Below are positions 35,298 through 46,616 of a stretch of 64,000 bases of DNA, piece after piece; the stretch's first letter is position 1; each line of letters opens with the position of its first letter. Both the position numbers and the translations under genes were made by a program. Under the pieces are notes generated by a model, which was not told the origin of the DNA, did no database searches, and worked only from the letters and a program-made list of their open reading frames with translations. This DNA is from Pseudocercospora fijiensis CIRAD86 (taxonomy: Eukaryota; Ascomycota; Dothideomycetes; Mycosphaerellales; Mycosphaerellaceae), in contig NW_006921532.1 of assembly GCF_000340215.1 (NCBI RefSeq), positions 10,763,764-10,827,763 on the forward strand, written 5' to 3'.

Positions 35298-38200
35298 TCA
35301 AGGGTCCGGGTTTTGCAGCTTCTCTTGTTCACTCGGAAGCCGATTCTGCTCCGCTGTCTGTCGGCTCTCGCCTTCTTCTTTTGCTTGAGCGTCATCGATG
35401 GCCGCTGCGACCTTCACTCCTTTCGCAGGAGCAGTAGTTGGGGGCAGTTGGCTAGGGGTTGTATCTGCTTGGAGCATGTCCTTTTGGGCTTCATCGAACC
35501 ATCCCCCTCGTTCCCATGAGCCAGGTTTATACAGGTTTTCTATCCTGACTTGTTTGTCGACGATACCCTCCATGATCTCTTGAAGGCGCTGGAATGAAAT
35601 AGGCTTCAAGATCCAGCCATCGAAGCCTCCGTCAATGTAATGTGGTCGGTCCCTTTCGATGAGTGATGCGGAAACAGCAATTACTGGAACCCGCCCGTTC
35701 ATAGCAGCACGTTTCGAAAGCAGATCAGTGGGGTGCGACTTCTCAAAGGACCGGATCATCTTCGTCGAGGTGAGCCCATCAACGATTGGCATCTGTGAGT
35801 ATATTAGTGCTGAAATGAGAGTAAAATATCCCAGCCTGTACATACCTGCATGTCCATCAGGACAATGTCGAAGAAGCCAACCTTATCGCAGTAGGTGCTT
35901 GAGCATTCCTCTCCATTGACGGTCAAAGTCACTTCGTGGCCCAGCTTTTCAAGTCGCTTCTTCATGATACGACTGTTGACGGGGTCGTCCTCCGCCACCA
36001 GCACATTCAGATGCGATGCATCCGGCTGATCATCAGGCTGGGCATTCAGGGGTTCGGGCAGCGTTTCGGGCGCAGCAGATGGCGCACTGATAGGCCTTTC
36101 ACTGGCTGAAGCCCTTTCGCTCTTGGGTGATGCGATATAGTCTGAGATTCTCACAGGACGTATTGGCTGACCTTGATCTGCGACCGAAGTCTCACCAGGT
36201 CGCAAAGATCTGGGAGGCATCGTAGTGATTTCCATGCTCTTCACACGGGTCTTCTCTGGAGAGGCGTTGGGTCCGGCCTCGCCAGTGGTATGTCGCTTGC
36301 TGAGTCGCGGCCGTGCATGGGTCTCTGTTCGACTATTGGATTTAGAAACGCTGTTCTCATGCCAACCATCCACTCGGTGAGGCTCCTGGATGGCTTCGAT
36401 AAGCCTATCAGCCTCGCTTTTCCCACTCCTGGCGGAGGCTGTGCTGAGCCCACTAGCGCCCGACCTTGCGCTCCCCAGGCTGTTTCTGCTGACGACGCTC
36501 TCAGTGCTATTCTTGCGGATCATACCCTCGGTGTGGCGATCGTCGCTCGAATCGCGCCGATTGCCGCTCCCACGCTCGATGAGGGTCATCATGTCATCTG
36601 TGGGTGGCGTGTTCGGGCCCTCCGACGCTTCAGCATGCGGTGTGGTGGAACCATGAGAGCTCGATGCTTCAAGCTGCGGCTGCTTCGGTTCTGTGACAGG
36701 CAATTCAAACGGAAACTGTATCACGAACCGTGATCCCTTTCCTTCTTCCGACTTGAGACGTAGCTGTCCATTCATGTTACGGATAACACGTGCAACAACA
36801 GCCAGCCCAAGACCTAGGGTTTTGTTCTCTTTCGGCTCTTTCGGCTCCGGCGGTGCTCGATCGGCGCTCATAGAGTCAGAAAGCATGCCTTCACTTTCCG
36901 TCTGTACTTGTTCTAGCTCGCGGAAAAGAGCATCGAGCTTCTTCGTGCTCATACCAACGCCCGTATCGGCTATGCTGATCTCAACATCAGCGTGAGACTC
37001 ACTGCGTGATGTCAAGTACATGTCGACTTTCACTCCACCATCGTTCGTATTCTGAATCGCATTGGCAGTGACATTGCTGATGGCCTGACGGATTCTGCGT
37101 TGATCGCCAATGACTTGTTTTGGCAGACCGGGATGGTCGTTGATCTCGTAGTATATGTTTTTCCGCCTGGCATCTCCCTTGAACATGTCTGTAGCTTCGT
37201 AGAGAGTGGCGCTAAGATCGAAGACTTCGTCTTTGACAAGCTCGCCACCTTCTTCGGTCTTGGTTAAATCAAGGAGGTCGTTGATCACGTATATCAGCGA
37301 TTTCGATGCAGAATGTGATTTCGCAAGGTTCTCTCGTGTCTCTTGGTCCAAAGAGCCTTCTAGCGCAATTTCCAGATAATTAATGATCGCATTGAGCGGT
37401 GTGCGAACTTCATGGGCAGAGTTTGCGAGGAGCAGCCGAGTCAACTGGCTGTTCTGTAATGCTGCCTCCTTCTGCCTCCACACCTCGATGAACTTTCCGT
37501 AGACGAGGCACAATACAGCAGCCGTCTCGATCTCTTCCTCAGACCATTCCCTGCATTTGCCAACCACCGTCTCGCTCCAGGTCTTGAAACTTTTGCGGGG
37601 CTCGAGATAACCTTCTGTGCCTTCTTTGATATACTTTTCGTAAGGATTGCCTGCCCACTTGACTTCTTTGAGCTGGCCTTTTCGGAAGAACACGATAAAA
37701 TCCTGCCCACCCACTGAAAGAGGAACCAGAAGCAAACCGGCAATTTCGGCGAATCCAGGCGGGTATCGCAGGTCTGGAAAGTCTTCTTTGATATCTTGCG
37801 AGGTCATGACACTTGTGATGCATCGCATGCGCAAGTACTCCAACATGGCAAGTGCTTCCTGTGAATGCTCCAGATGACCCAATATCTTCGTCTCGTCTCT
37901 GATCGATAGCAGGCCAAAGTCGGCGTCGAAGAGCTTGAGCAAGTCTTCTGACGAAGCAATGATATACCCTGAGGGATTGTTTTGTGTTGGAACAGTATTG
38001 ATCAGTTTCCTTGCTTGCAGGCGAGACGCGTATGACAAACGTTCAATGTTGCGAGAGGCAGAGTCACCAACCAGCCGGCACATCTTCCGGATGGGGAATG
38101 ACACTCGCATGCCCTTCGAGCCGTACGAGTGACAAGCTATGAGACCCCACAGCTCCTCAAAGGCGTTGATGGAGATCGACATGGACGATCGAACGGCCAT

Positions 38201-39928
38201 GTTGCCCAGGTACTTCAGATGGATGGGCGACATCGCTCGAAGGTAGGAATAGGTGAGATCCAATGGGGTTTCCAAAACCTCCATGGTTCGGCAGACAAGC
38301 CGGGCGGTCTCATGATCGCGGTCGTAAAGCATACGAACTTTGTTGATCTTGTAAAGCTCTCGAGCTTGTTTGGGAATGTCTGATGCTGGGAAATTGAGGC
38401 CCTTATATAAGTCCTTGGTGGCTCGAGGATCGACCAATTCCGTGACCACTCTTCCGTTCCAGGACTGATCGAATTGGTATATCATCACTCTGTGAAAGCC
38501 AGTAAGCTCTTTAACGACACCCACTAATATCTTTAGGAACTTCTCGAGATTCGTTGCGGATGCGAGCTGCTCCTGAACCTGGGACATGATATTGAAAACT
38601 TCCATGGCTGCAGCTTCGCCTTTCCGCTTCCGAGCACTTCGAAGCACACGCAAAGGCTTGCTACTGTTTTGTGTGCTTTCCAGAAATTCGCTTTCGGTCG
38701 GCCGACTGTCGAGAGTATCTTCGGGAGGCTCTGGTGTCATGTCGTTAGGTGGCACCAATGGATTCACCGGATCGTCTTCTAGCTCAAATTCGCATATGAT
38801 GAGATTCGGATTGCGGTCGTTGATGTGCATGGCGCACCAGAATTTCTGATTCTTGCGCTGCGCATTTCGTATGGAAATCGTGAAGACTTCGGGTCCATTC
38901 GTAATGACATCGGCTTCCTCGTCTCGAATGAAATCTACGTGGTCCAGCAGATTGTCTGTTTGCTCCTCGGACAGGATATCTGTAAAGCTGTCGAGCGAGA
39001 AGAGCTGTCTTGGTGTAAATCCCAGCAGCCGTTTGGAATTCTCACTGACCACCTTGACCACGAGTCTGCCTTCCTGCTCCTCTTCCAATGCAATCAAGAG
39101 ACCAAAGCCTTGCACGGCGCCGGGAATGTGGATTGGTTCGTCCTCACACCTTTGCAAGGTCTCTCCGTGCCTTCCTGTGATGATGGCATGCCCGCCTTCC
39201 GTTACAACATGCTTGAATCTTGCAGTCACCAAAGGTCCAGTCTCATCAATGCTGCTCTTCGTACTCCTAAACGATGGCGCTCTGGCAGAAGCAGGTCTCG
39301 TGCTGGGATTACTTTTGCCATCTAGGCTATCCGTCTCGTTGAGGATCTCGTTGATAATTTGGTGTCCGGCAGGCATTTGTGGACCTTCGGAATCCATGGA
39401 CGTCGTGGTAGATGTGGATGGGTGGCGGCTCGGGGAAGCATAGGCATCCTGTCCTGCTGGAGAGGGCGTAGATTCCACGCTCACGTTCCGGACTCGCGAA
39501 GTGGATTTGGCGTGCGCTGAGTGTTCGACACCGACTGACATGCGCCGAGCGTGGGCAGCATTCTGGAAGTATCCCTCGGCCCTCTCAACCTTGGTCGTGG
39601 GCGTGGGACTAGGATCAACAGACACCACAGAGCGGATGGGAAACACGCGGTCGGCCGCCGTAGGATTAAGTTGGCCGTCGACATTGGCGGCTGGCGTGTC
39701 GCCAGTGGTGTTGACACGAGGCAGTGGCAGCGGATCGTCTTTGGAGAAATTGGGCTTGTTTGCGCGCGGTGAATGCGGTGCGTCGTGCGTGTCGTCGCCC
39801 AGACTGGAGGCACTAGAGGCGGCGGTCATCGGACTGGTCGATGAAGTCTCCTCGGTGTGACTGCTGGGCCGCCGGGCTCCGCCATCTGGCCCGGAAGACA
39901 TTGGCCCAGGCGACAATGGCCGCTGCAT
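35298..39928 (-). CDS. Fungal phytochrome, hybrid histidine kinase
   Basis: This is a red/far-red light sensor of the FphA/Phy family, usually bound to biliverdin. Exons are 35,846-39,928 and 35,298-35,792 (53-bp intron), giving 1,525 residues. After a disordered N-terminal 240 residues comes a PAS domain with the chromophore Cys261 (RCEDEPIHIPGAVQGFG). The GAF domain has GLNFPASDIPKQARELY and AMSPIHLKYLGNM. A PHY domain, then the histidine kinase (SAHEVRTPLNAI, phospho-acceptor His839) and a HATPase with IADTGVGMS and GLGLAV follow. The C-terminal receiver has VLVAEDDPVN, FDIVLMDMQ (Asp1359), then VIAVSAS and LKP. The intron falls two codons after Asp1359. A Met at residue 10 is an alternative start. 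Confidence 0.96.
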
Positions 39929-41670
39929 CCCTCCTCCACGCGGCAGTATGGGGGGTTACTGTATTGGTGCTCCAGAGAGCAAGTGCCTGGTGCAGGCCTT
40001 GACAGGGATATTTCCACGCTACACTGGGTGCATCAAAATTTGCAAGCGAGCAATGACTGCACAGTGCAGAGCGTGACTTCGCCGGCCTCGCCTCTCAAAG
40101 GACCTAAAAGCCCTGGTTGGCCGCGGCTGGGTGCGAGCGTAATGGTATGCTCGGTCGCATCGGGCTAAGTCATGAGCGGCGATGAAGAGGCAGTGGCAGT
40201 GGCAGTGGCGGCGGAGGCGGAGACGTGTCTGCCAGCGGCGTGAAAGCGCGGAATTCGACAAGTTGCTCTAGCAGGGCAGATCGCTCGATCGCGGGTCCGG
40301 AGCGCTAGTCAGATGCGCGTGAGCACGAGAGAAGGGAGGCGGCGGCGGCGGCGGCGGCGTCGGCGGCGGCGGTGGTAGTTAATAGGTCAGTCAGGTCGAA
40401 GCACAATGCTGTGAGTGCGAAGTCGAGGGTTATGAATAGTTCCCGTGAGAAGGTGAGGTGGGTGTAGACGTTCGGGCAGCGCCACCGAATGTCTCAAAGG
40501 AGGTCCGAGGGGGTCAAAGGGTTGTCGTGTTTGGGGCCGTCAAATCGCTCGATGCAGTGGAGCGTGCAAATAAGGTTCGAGAAGGCCGTGTGCATGTCAC
40601 AGACACAGAACAGCTCATTCATCAAGCATATTTCTGGGTGAATAATGGTATGTTGTCGTGGCCGTCGCGACTCGTGCACGCGCATGCTACGGATCCGGAT
40701 CACATGCGCCACCGCCAGCGCCACCGCCAGCGACAACAACAAGGCTCTCACGTGTCACAAGCATACACACTCCACGCGGATTTCGGAGAGCGGATTCCAG
40801 GCTGCCAAGCAAGCACCACGAGATCAAGAACAAGCACTGAAGCGTGCCGTGCTGATCCAACGCCCAAACACGAATCATTCGCAGCGCAGCTGTAGCTCAA
40901 GCCAATCCGCTTCACCGCCCCTGGAGCTCACCATTTTGTGTGCGGGAAAAGTTGGTGTCAAAAAGCTGGGAGTTGATGTATGTAATGATGATGCATACAT
41001 GGATGGAAGTCGGCCTGTGACCAGGGCCAGGGCCCCTGCTGCTTGTGGCTGGGTGATGTGGCTGCAGCATTTCTTGTCTCTCCCATGTGAATGCATCTTC
41101 AACCAGGACGGCCGGACCTGTGCACCTGGTTAGACCATCTTGGCGTGCTATGAACTTTGGTCAGGACCGAGAGACGCCGACGCCGACGCCGAGCCGAAGG
41201 CAGCCGAAGAACGCCACTGAACTCGTGGCGCACTAGCGACGGAAACATGGAAGCAACGGTCCGTCGCGTGAATTGCCGCGACAAGACGGAGAATCAAGAG
41301 GCGAGGCCAGCCATAGCGAAGCTGAGTCCGCGCATTCATATGATACAACCATCAAATTGCCCCGCAAGCACTTTGTCCCTTCTGTTCTTCTGACACATCA
41401 CGTCGGGAGAGTACAGAACCCTACGAGCATACCTACCTTATTACCAGCTGGAGCCTTTGTCCATCTGAACCTCGTCGAGCACGCCGCAACGTAGGCACCG
41501 GTCGGCCTAGTGATTGGTCTACTCATAATAAGCCTAGCATTACCGCCTTGCATTCTTGCGCTTTTCCAATCACATCTCCTCTCATATGAATCGCCACTCG
41601 CGACCTTTGCGAGTCTTGGTCCGTTGTAACAGAAGGACCGACGGCGGAAGCGTTCATATCAGAAAACGCG
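39929..41670. promoter_or_regulatory. Long divergent upstream region, phytochrome and flavoprotein gene
   Basis: 1.74 kb separate the two divergent start codons. It contains a GGC/GGT trinucleotide run at about 40,338-40,377 and a CCGCCA-rich stretch at about 40,705-40,735. Small open frames at 40,458-41,133 overlap in several frames and look spurious. Space and base composition suggest long 5' leaders or an unannotated transcript, but nothing specific can be shown. Confidence 0.45.
40338..40377. repeat. GGC-type trinucleotide microsatellite
   Basis: A run of ggc units, interrupted once by gtc and ending in ggt units, lies in the upstream region of the phytochrome gene. It is not in a supported coding frame. 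Such runs vary in length between strains. Confidence 0.85.
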
Positions 41671-43431
41671 ATGGCACACCTGCGACGCCCGGGCAGCAGC
41701 AGTGATCGCGCCGAGATTGTGCAGCTGCATGCAGCACCCTACAATAGCACGCGCGAGCTGAATATCGTCTTTGCGAGCCTTGGCTGCACGGACAGTCGCG
41801 TAGTGAACCAACTCCTACCACGAATCACCAACCTACCCGATGTATCAGTGAAAGCGGTGCTCGATAGGGCCTTTCGAGGCCAGGACTTCATCCAGGCATC
41901 GTCGTCATGCCTGACGATACCCAACGCAACAAGGCAGTCTGCAATTCGCGATGTCGCAGAAATCGAACAAGAGGCCGCAGAATTATGCGAGTGGGCGCAT
42001 CTACTAGTACTGGCACCTCTCGATGCCCACAATCTGGCCAAGATGCTGTATGGACACACGGACAACCTGGTACTGGAGTTGATAAGGAGCTGGAATGTTT
42101 CCAAGAAGATTCTGTTGCTCCCCGGCATGTCTTCGCCAATGTGGGAGAATCCCATGACCAAGAAGCAGCTCACCAAGATTCGTAGGAAATGGAACTGGGT
42201 GCAGGTGCTGCAGCCAATGCTTTGGAATTTTGTGGACGAGCGGAAGAAAGTCACCTCATGGGAAGCTGCGGACGAGCTGGTGGACGCCATCAGTAACCAG
42301 GTGGACCTCATGAACATTGGCGCTGGGCTTGATGTTGCGCCTAGTCAAAAGTCCACATTACCGCATGGGATAAGAAGGCCTGGAAGCTTGCTCCCGCCTG
42401 AGCTTTGGACCATGATCCTCGATTTCACTAACGACTGGGAACTAGCACAGACGCTGCACATCTATACGAATCTACCGCCGCCTGAAGCCTGGACATCTCA
42501 CATGAAATCGAAAGGGCCGCTTGGGTACATGGAGGAACTCGAACTAACACTTCTCCGTGGTGATTTGGCGGATGTGAAGCACTTCGTAGCTCAGCGCAGT
42601 GTACCACGATGGCTCTCGAAACTCTCCGTGAAGCTAATTATGCGCTTTGCGATGACTGACCTCTTAGCCCACTTGGAGGCGAACCACAAGGATCTATTCT
42701 GGGCTGCGTTTGGTCACGCATTCCTCCCTGTCAAGGCCTCAGCTGTCTTTGGCCGCACCGAAATTCTAGAATTCTGGCGAACATCCCCGTCCTTCTTGAC
42801 TAAGGAATACGACGCCGAAGCGCTGGATGGAGCATCGCGAGCGGGATTCATGAACGTGCTGGAATGGTGGCAGCACTCTGGTCTACCCTTGAAGTTTACT
42901 GAATCTGCGCTTGAGCAAGCCAGTGGCCAAGGTCATGTTCAGGTGCTCGAATGGTGGAAGGCACAATCTACTGCTGTCGACGATACGAATGCCAGCGTGG
43001 ACTCGTCCAAAGTGCGACTGAAACCCGGCAAAAGCATCTGCTATGCGACACAGAATGGTCATGCAGATGTCGTTCGCTGGTGGGTACAATCCGGTATCGC
43101 ATTTCCACACGAGGATACAGTTGCCAAACTTGCCAGTACGCACGGCCATGTTGAAGTGCTGCGAACCTGGCATGAGCTAAAGGGTTCGAAAATGATCTTC
43201 GACAATCAGGTCCTCGTTGGAGCTACGAAAAGTGGCAATGTCAAAGTACTGGAGTGGTGGAAACAGTCTGGCTTGAAAGTCGAATACAAGACCTGCGATG
43301 TGGAAGAAGCGCTCGAGGATGGCCATGAAGGCGAACGTGGCATGGAAGTACGCAGATGGTGGGCGAGAAATGGCCTCAATCTGGGCGTCGGGACGAGCGA
43401 GTGGATGAAGACCAAACTGTTGAATTCTTGA
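41671..43431 (+). CDS. Flavoprotein (PPCDC/Hal3-like) domain fused to ankyrin-like repeats
   Basis: A single exon encodes 586 residues. Residues 25-220 look like the flavoprotein fold of phosphopantothenoylcysteine decarboxylase and Hal3: LNIVFASLGCTDSR, then AELCEWAHLLVLAPLDAHNLAKMLYGHTDNL, then ILLLPGMSSPMWENPMTKKQL. The His normally in the HIELRRWAD motif is Ala here (AAELCEWAH), and the Asn of the PxMNxxMW motif is Ser (PGMSSPMW), so decarboxylase activity is doubtful. From about residue 230, an F-box-like LLPPELWTMILDFTNDWELA is followed by about six ankyrin-like repeats of the form GHVQVLEWWK, GHADVVRWWV, GHVEVLRTW, GNVKVLEWW. I infer a flavin-binding or scaffold role. Function unknown. 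Confidence 0.75.
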   Translation: MAHLRRPGSSSDRAEIVQLHAAPYNSTRELNIVFASLGCTDSRVVNQLLPRITNLPDVSVKAVLDRAFRGQDFIQASSSCLTIPNATRQSAIRDVAEIEQEAAELCEWAHLLVLAPLDAHNLAKMLYGHTDNLVLELIRSWNVSKKILLLPGMSSPMWENPMTKKQLTKIRRKWNWVQVLQPMLWNFVDERKKVTSWEAADELVDAISNQVDLMNIGAGLDVAPSQKSTLPHGIRRPGSLLPPELWTMILDFTNDWELAQTLHIYTNLPPPEAWTSHMKSKGPLGYMEELELTLLRGDLADVKHFVAQRSVPRWLSKLSVKLIMRFAMTDLLAHLEANHKDLFWAAFGHAFLPVKASAVFGRTEILEFWRTSPSFLTKEYDAEALDGASRAGFMNVLEWWQHSGLPLKFTESALEQASGQGHVQVLEWWKAQSTAVDDTNASVDSSKVRLKPGKSICYATQNGHADVVRWWVQSGIAFPHEDTVAKLASTHGHVEVLRTWHELKGSKMIFDNQVLVGATKSGNVKVLEWWKQSGLKVEYKTCDVEEALEDGHEGERGMEVRRWWARNGLNLGVGTSEWMKTKLLNS

Positions 43432-43957
43432 GAGCAATTTCAGCGAGCGTGGTGTTTGGGTTATCAATGGCTGCTGTGGGTATCAAGAATGGACTCATGC
43501 ATAGGATCTGGCGTTGTTGCTATCACGCGTTGTTGCTATGCTAAGGTGATGTTCGATAGATCGTAGAGATAAACCTAATTGTGCCAGACATATCTTCTTC
43601 ATTCTGCGAAGGCCCTGACCTGTGTACAGCACGATTAAGCGAGATGGCGGACGGCGGTGATCCCTGGAAACGGGATCTAACTGGTCAAAGCTAGCGTACT
43701 GCCTAAAGGAATTATCCGTACCTTTAAAAAGTCTACGTCTAACGCTTTCAAGCTAGCTGCCGTTTACGGGGATTACCCCCGTCCGCCATCTCGCTTAATC
43801 GTGCTGTATTGGAGGAACCAGGCTGCGTGCCACGTGCACATGAAAAGAGGTCCTCGCTCACTCCCGACTCCGCTCACCTTGATGGCCCTCTCTCTACCTT
43901 GACCTTGCTTGACCTTCCACCACACCTCCTCCCACGAAAACGCAACCCCTTTCAAAA
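43432..43957. other. Spacer with a MITE, upstream of CYP1
   Basis: This lies between the flavoprotein-ankyrin gene and CYP1. The MITE at 43,625-43,808 fills a third of it. The last 100 bp before the CYP1 start are A/C-rich and must hold its promoter. Confidence 0.55.
43625..43808. mobile_element. MITE with long terminal inverted repeats and TA target site
   Basis: The left end (from 43,625) and the reverse complement of the right end (to 43,808) match over 30 bases without a mismatch, starting tacagcacgattaagcgaga, and imperfectly for about 20 more. Counting the outer TA as the target-site duplication, the repeats begin CAGCACG. The element is 184 bp long and codes for nothing. Size, TA target and TIRs fit a Tc1/mariner-type non-autonomous element. 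It sits 150 bp upstream of the CYP1 start. No second copy was seen in this window. Confidence 0.85.
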
Positions 43958-44585
43958 ATGTCCACCGTCCTTCTGGAAACAACAATGGGCCCCATAACCC
44001 TCGAACTTTACGTTCAACACGCCCCGAAAACCTGTCAAAATTTCAAAACCCTCGCCAGCAGAAATTACTACAACAACACGATTTTCCATCGCATAATCTC
44101 AGATTTCATGATTCAAGGTGGTGACCCCACAGGTACGGGAAGAGGTGGGGAAAGTATTTGGGGGGAAAAGTTTGAGGATGAGATTCGGGGGGATTTGAAA
44201 CATACTGGTGCTGGTGAGTGGAAAGAACGAGAAAGAGGGAGAGAGGGGGGCTATTGGGTGTGCTGACGCGCGATATTATCTAGGGATCCTGAGTATGGCT
44301 AACTCCGGACCGAATACGAATGGGTCACAGTTCTTCATTACGCTTGCGCCTACGCCTTGGTTGGATGGGAAACATACGATTTTTGGGAGGGTTCAGAGTG
44401 GGATGAGGGTAAGGAAGCGAGGGATAACTTGCAAGCAACCCCGATGTCTGAGACTTTTGCTGACCTTTGAGTTATTACTCTTACAGGTGGTACAGCGCAT
44501 GGGGCTTGTTAAGACTGGAGCTGAGGATAGACCGGAAGAGGAGGTCAGGATTGTGTCTGCTAAGGTGGTGCAAGAGCAGGATTGA
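43958..44585 (+). CDS. CYP1: Cyclophilin, PPIL1-like peptidyl-prolyl isomerase
   Basis: This isomerase acts on proline bonds; the PPIL1 group is associated with the spliceosome. Three exons are inferred: 43,958-44,213, 44,284-44,408 and 44,487-44,585, giving 159 residues, the usual length. The cyclophilin core is complete: [20 protein letters not shown], then [22 protein letters not shown] (catalytic Arg in FHR), [16 protein letters not shown], and [14 protein letters not shown]. Trp in the PTPWLDGKH segment fits cyclosporin binding. Exon 1 is A/C-rich up to about 44,110 and the rest, with intron 1, is G/T-rich. Its stop lies 51 bp from that of the convergent ADH gene. Confidence 0.95.
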
Positions 44586-44636
44586 AGGAATTGAGCACAA
44601 TTCGCTAGGTTATCTGGCTACATTTTACGCCTACGC

Positions 44637-46215
44637 CTACGAGAGAGGACCATTCGGATGCAACAACACTTTCGAGAATCCTTCGATACGCTTGTCGAAC
44701 TTGTCGTATGCCATTGGTGCATCTTCGAGACCGAGTTCGTGGGATACGACGAAGGATGGCTTTGCGCGGCCACTGATAATCAGGTCGCGGAGGTATCGAT
44801 TGTACGCTTTCACGTTACACTGGCCGGTACCTGCAAGAGAAGTCAGAGATAGTGGAGTTGCAGAAGTGGATGAAAGCCTACCGAGCGACAGTCCCTTCTC
44901 GAACAGCTTTCCGAAACTTAGCAGGATCTGGCCTTTCCCTGACTGCGCGTCTGGTGCGCCTGGGTCGCTGGGCACATAGAGACCTACAAGAGGAGAAAGG
45001 AACATCAGCATTGATCATGCGAATAATTGAAGAGATATTAGTCTCTCACCTGGGATTCCGAGACCTCCAGTGGGACGAGTGACCATGATCAGTTGGTCGA
45101 GAACGATGTTTGGCTGTTCCTTGTTTCCGCCCTTGTCGACTGCCTGGTACCCAACAGCATCAACCGCGCGATCAACCATGCCACCATTCTTCTTGATGAC
45201 TGTCAAATTTCTTAGCATGGCCTGCTCACCACATCAGAATGGGTTTGCTTACTCTGCTCGACTGGGTCGCCGTCACGGAAGTTGACAGGGATGCAGCCAA
45301 TCTTTACCGCCTGGTCTAATCGCTCCTTGACTTGGTCGACGACGAACACATTAGACGCGCCACGGATCACCGCCGAATATGCAGCCACTGTTGCACTGGT
45401 CAATGTAACATCCGGGACGACCTGCCCTTTCAGAAGCAGACTCACTCAATCCAACAGGACCAGCACCGAAGACCGCGACGGACTCTCCAGGCTTGAATCC
45501 ACTGAGGACCAGACCGTGCCAGCCGGTTGGGAAAATATCTGCTAGGAGGGCAAAGTCCGCTTCGTTCTCAGTTCCTGGAGGCAATTTCAGGCCGTTGAAA
45601 TCAGCATATGGGACTCTCAGGTATTGAGCTTGGCCACCTTGATATGGACCCATGGCCACATATCCGTATGCTCCCTGCGATCGGATCAGTGTTCTGGCGC
45701 TTCGTGAGCAGCTCCCGACTATTCCCGGAATGCTGCTCCCATCTTTCGCTTGATTGTACTCACGCCCGCAAATCCCGGATTGACGCCTGTACAGAATGCC
45801 GTCTTGCCCTCCTCGCAGTTTTGACATCTTCCATCGGCCACATTGAATGGTAGGACGATTCGATCTCCTTTCTTCAAGAGGGTCACCCCGGGACCGACTT
45901 CGGTGATAATGCCCATGTTCTCATGTCTGCAAGATAAGTCAACATTGGAATAAGTCGAAGCATTGTCGACCATGCAATACCCAAAGACGAGACCAGACTC
46001 TGCTGCCGTTCTCCCTTCGTACATCTACACCCTGGTCAGTTCTGCATTGTCATTCGGAGCCGGAAACGCACATGAAGATCCGAACCACAAATGCAGGTGG
46101 TTGTGACCTTGATGATCGCATCATCTGGATGCTGGATCTTAGGCATGTCAATCTCTTTGACCGAGACCTTAAAAGGTCCGTCGTAGTGCAATGCCTTCAT
46201 CTTTCCGTCGGCCAT
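44637..46215 (-). CDS. Zinc alcohol dehydrogenase, glutathione-independent formaldehyde dehydrogenase-like
   Basis: A medium-chain zinc dehydrogenase close to the Pseudomonas-type formaldehyde dehydrogenase/dismutase group. Eight exons are inferred: 46,072-46,215; 45,981-46,024; 45,764-45,926; 45,446-45,674; 45,253-45,387; 45,050-45,199; 44,882-44,983; 44,637-44,830, giving 386 residues. Motifs are CICGSDLHMYEG (catalytic zinc Cys), GHENMGIITEVG, DGRCQNCEEGKTAFC (structural zinc loop, with Asp where the first Cys often is), GGAYGYVAMGPYQGGQAQYLRVPYADFN, and the Rossmann GAGPVGLMAAYSAVIRGA. All junctions keep phase. Natural substrate unknown. The start MADGKMKALHYDGP fits the family. Confidence 0.9.
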
Positions 46216-46616
46216 ATTTGCGGGCTGTAAGTGGCGATTTCCAATGCTCTTCTCGAGTAACTTTTTGAGGATCGATCGATCTGTTTAATAGGATACCGAC
46301 AACTCGATCGAAACTTGCAAGAGATGCAGAACAAAAACCCCTCGCTACGTTTGTTTATATTACGACGCCGTTCAAGCGGGGTCGACAGGTCGACATCGAG
46401 CTCTCTCCGCGTCGCTTGCGCGGGGAGCAAAATGAACGGCACTACCTCTACCTCCTCGTCATTCCCAAGACCAAACACCCCTTTGGCACCGCGTCAAATA
46501 GCCTGTACTCCGCCGCTGCAAGTCCACAACAGGCCTGGTGTCGGCATTGACGGTACTGCATCAAGCAAGGGCAGCAGTGAGGACGACCGGATCCAACAAA
46601 GGCTAGAACTTCAATC
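46216..46616. promoter_or_regulatory. Divergent promoter, ADH and enoyl-CoA hydratase
   Basis: 401 bp separate the two start codons. Both promoters must lie here. A short plus-strand frame (46,315-46,713) crosses it but shows no known domain. Confidence 0.45.

Noticed and set aside
40458..41133. Frames of 145-162 codons upstream of the phytochrome gene
   Set aside because: They overlap each other in different frames, are repeat-rich and lack any motif.
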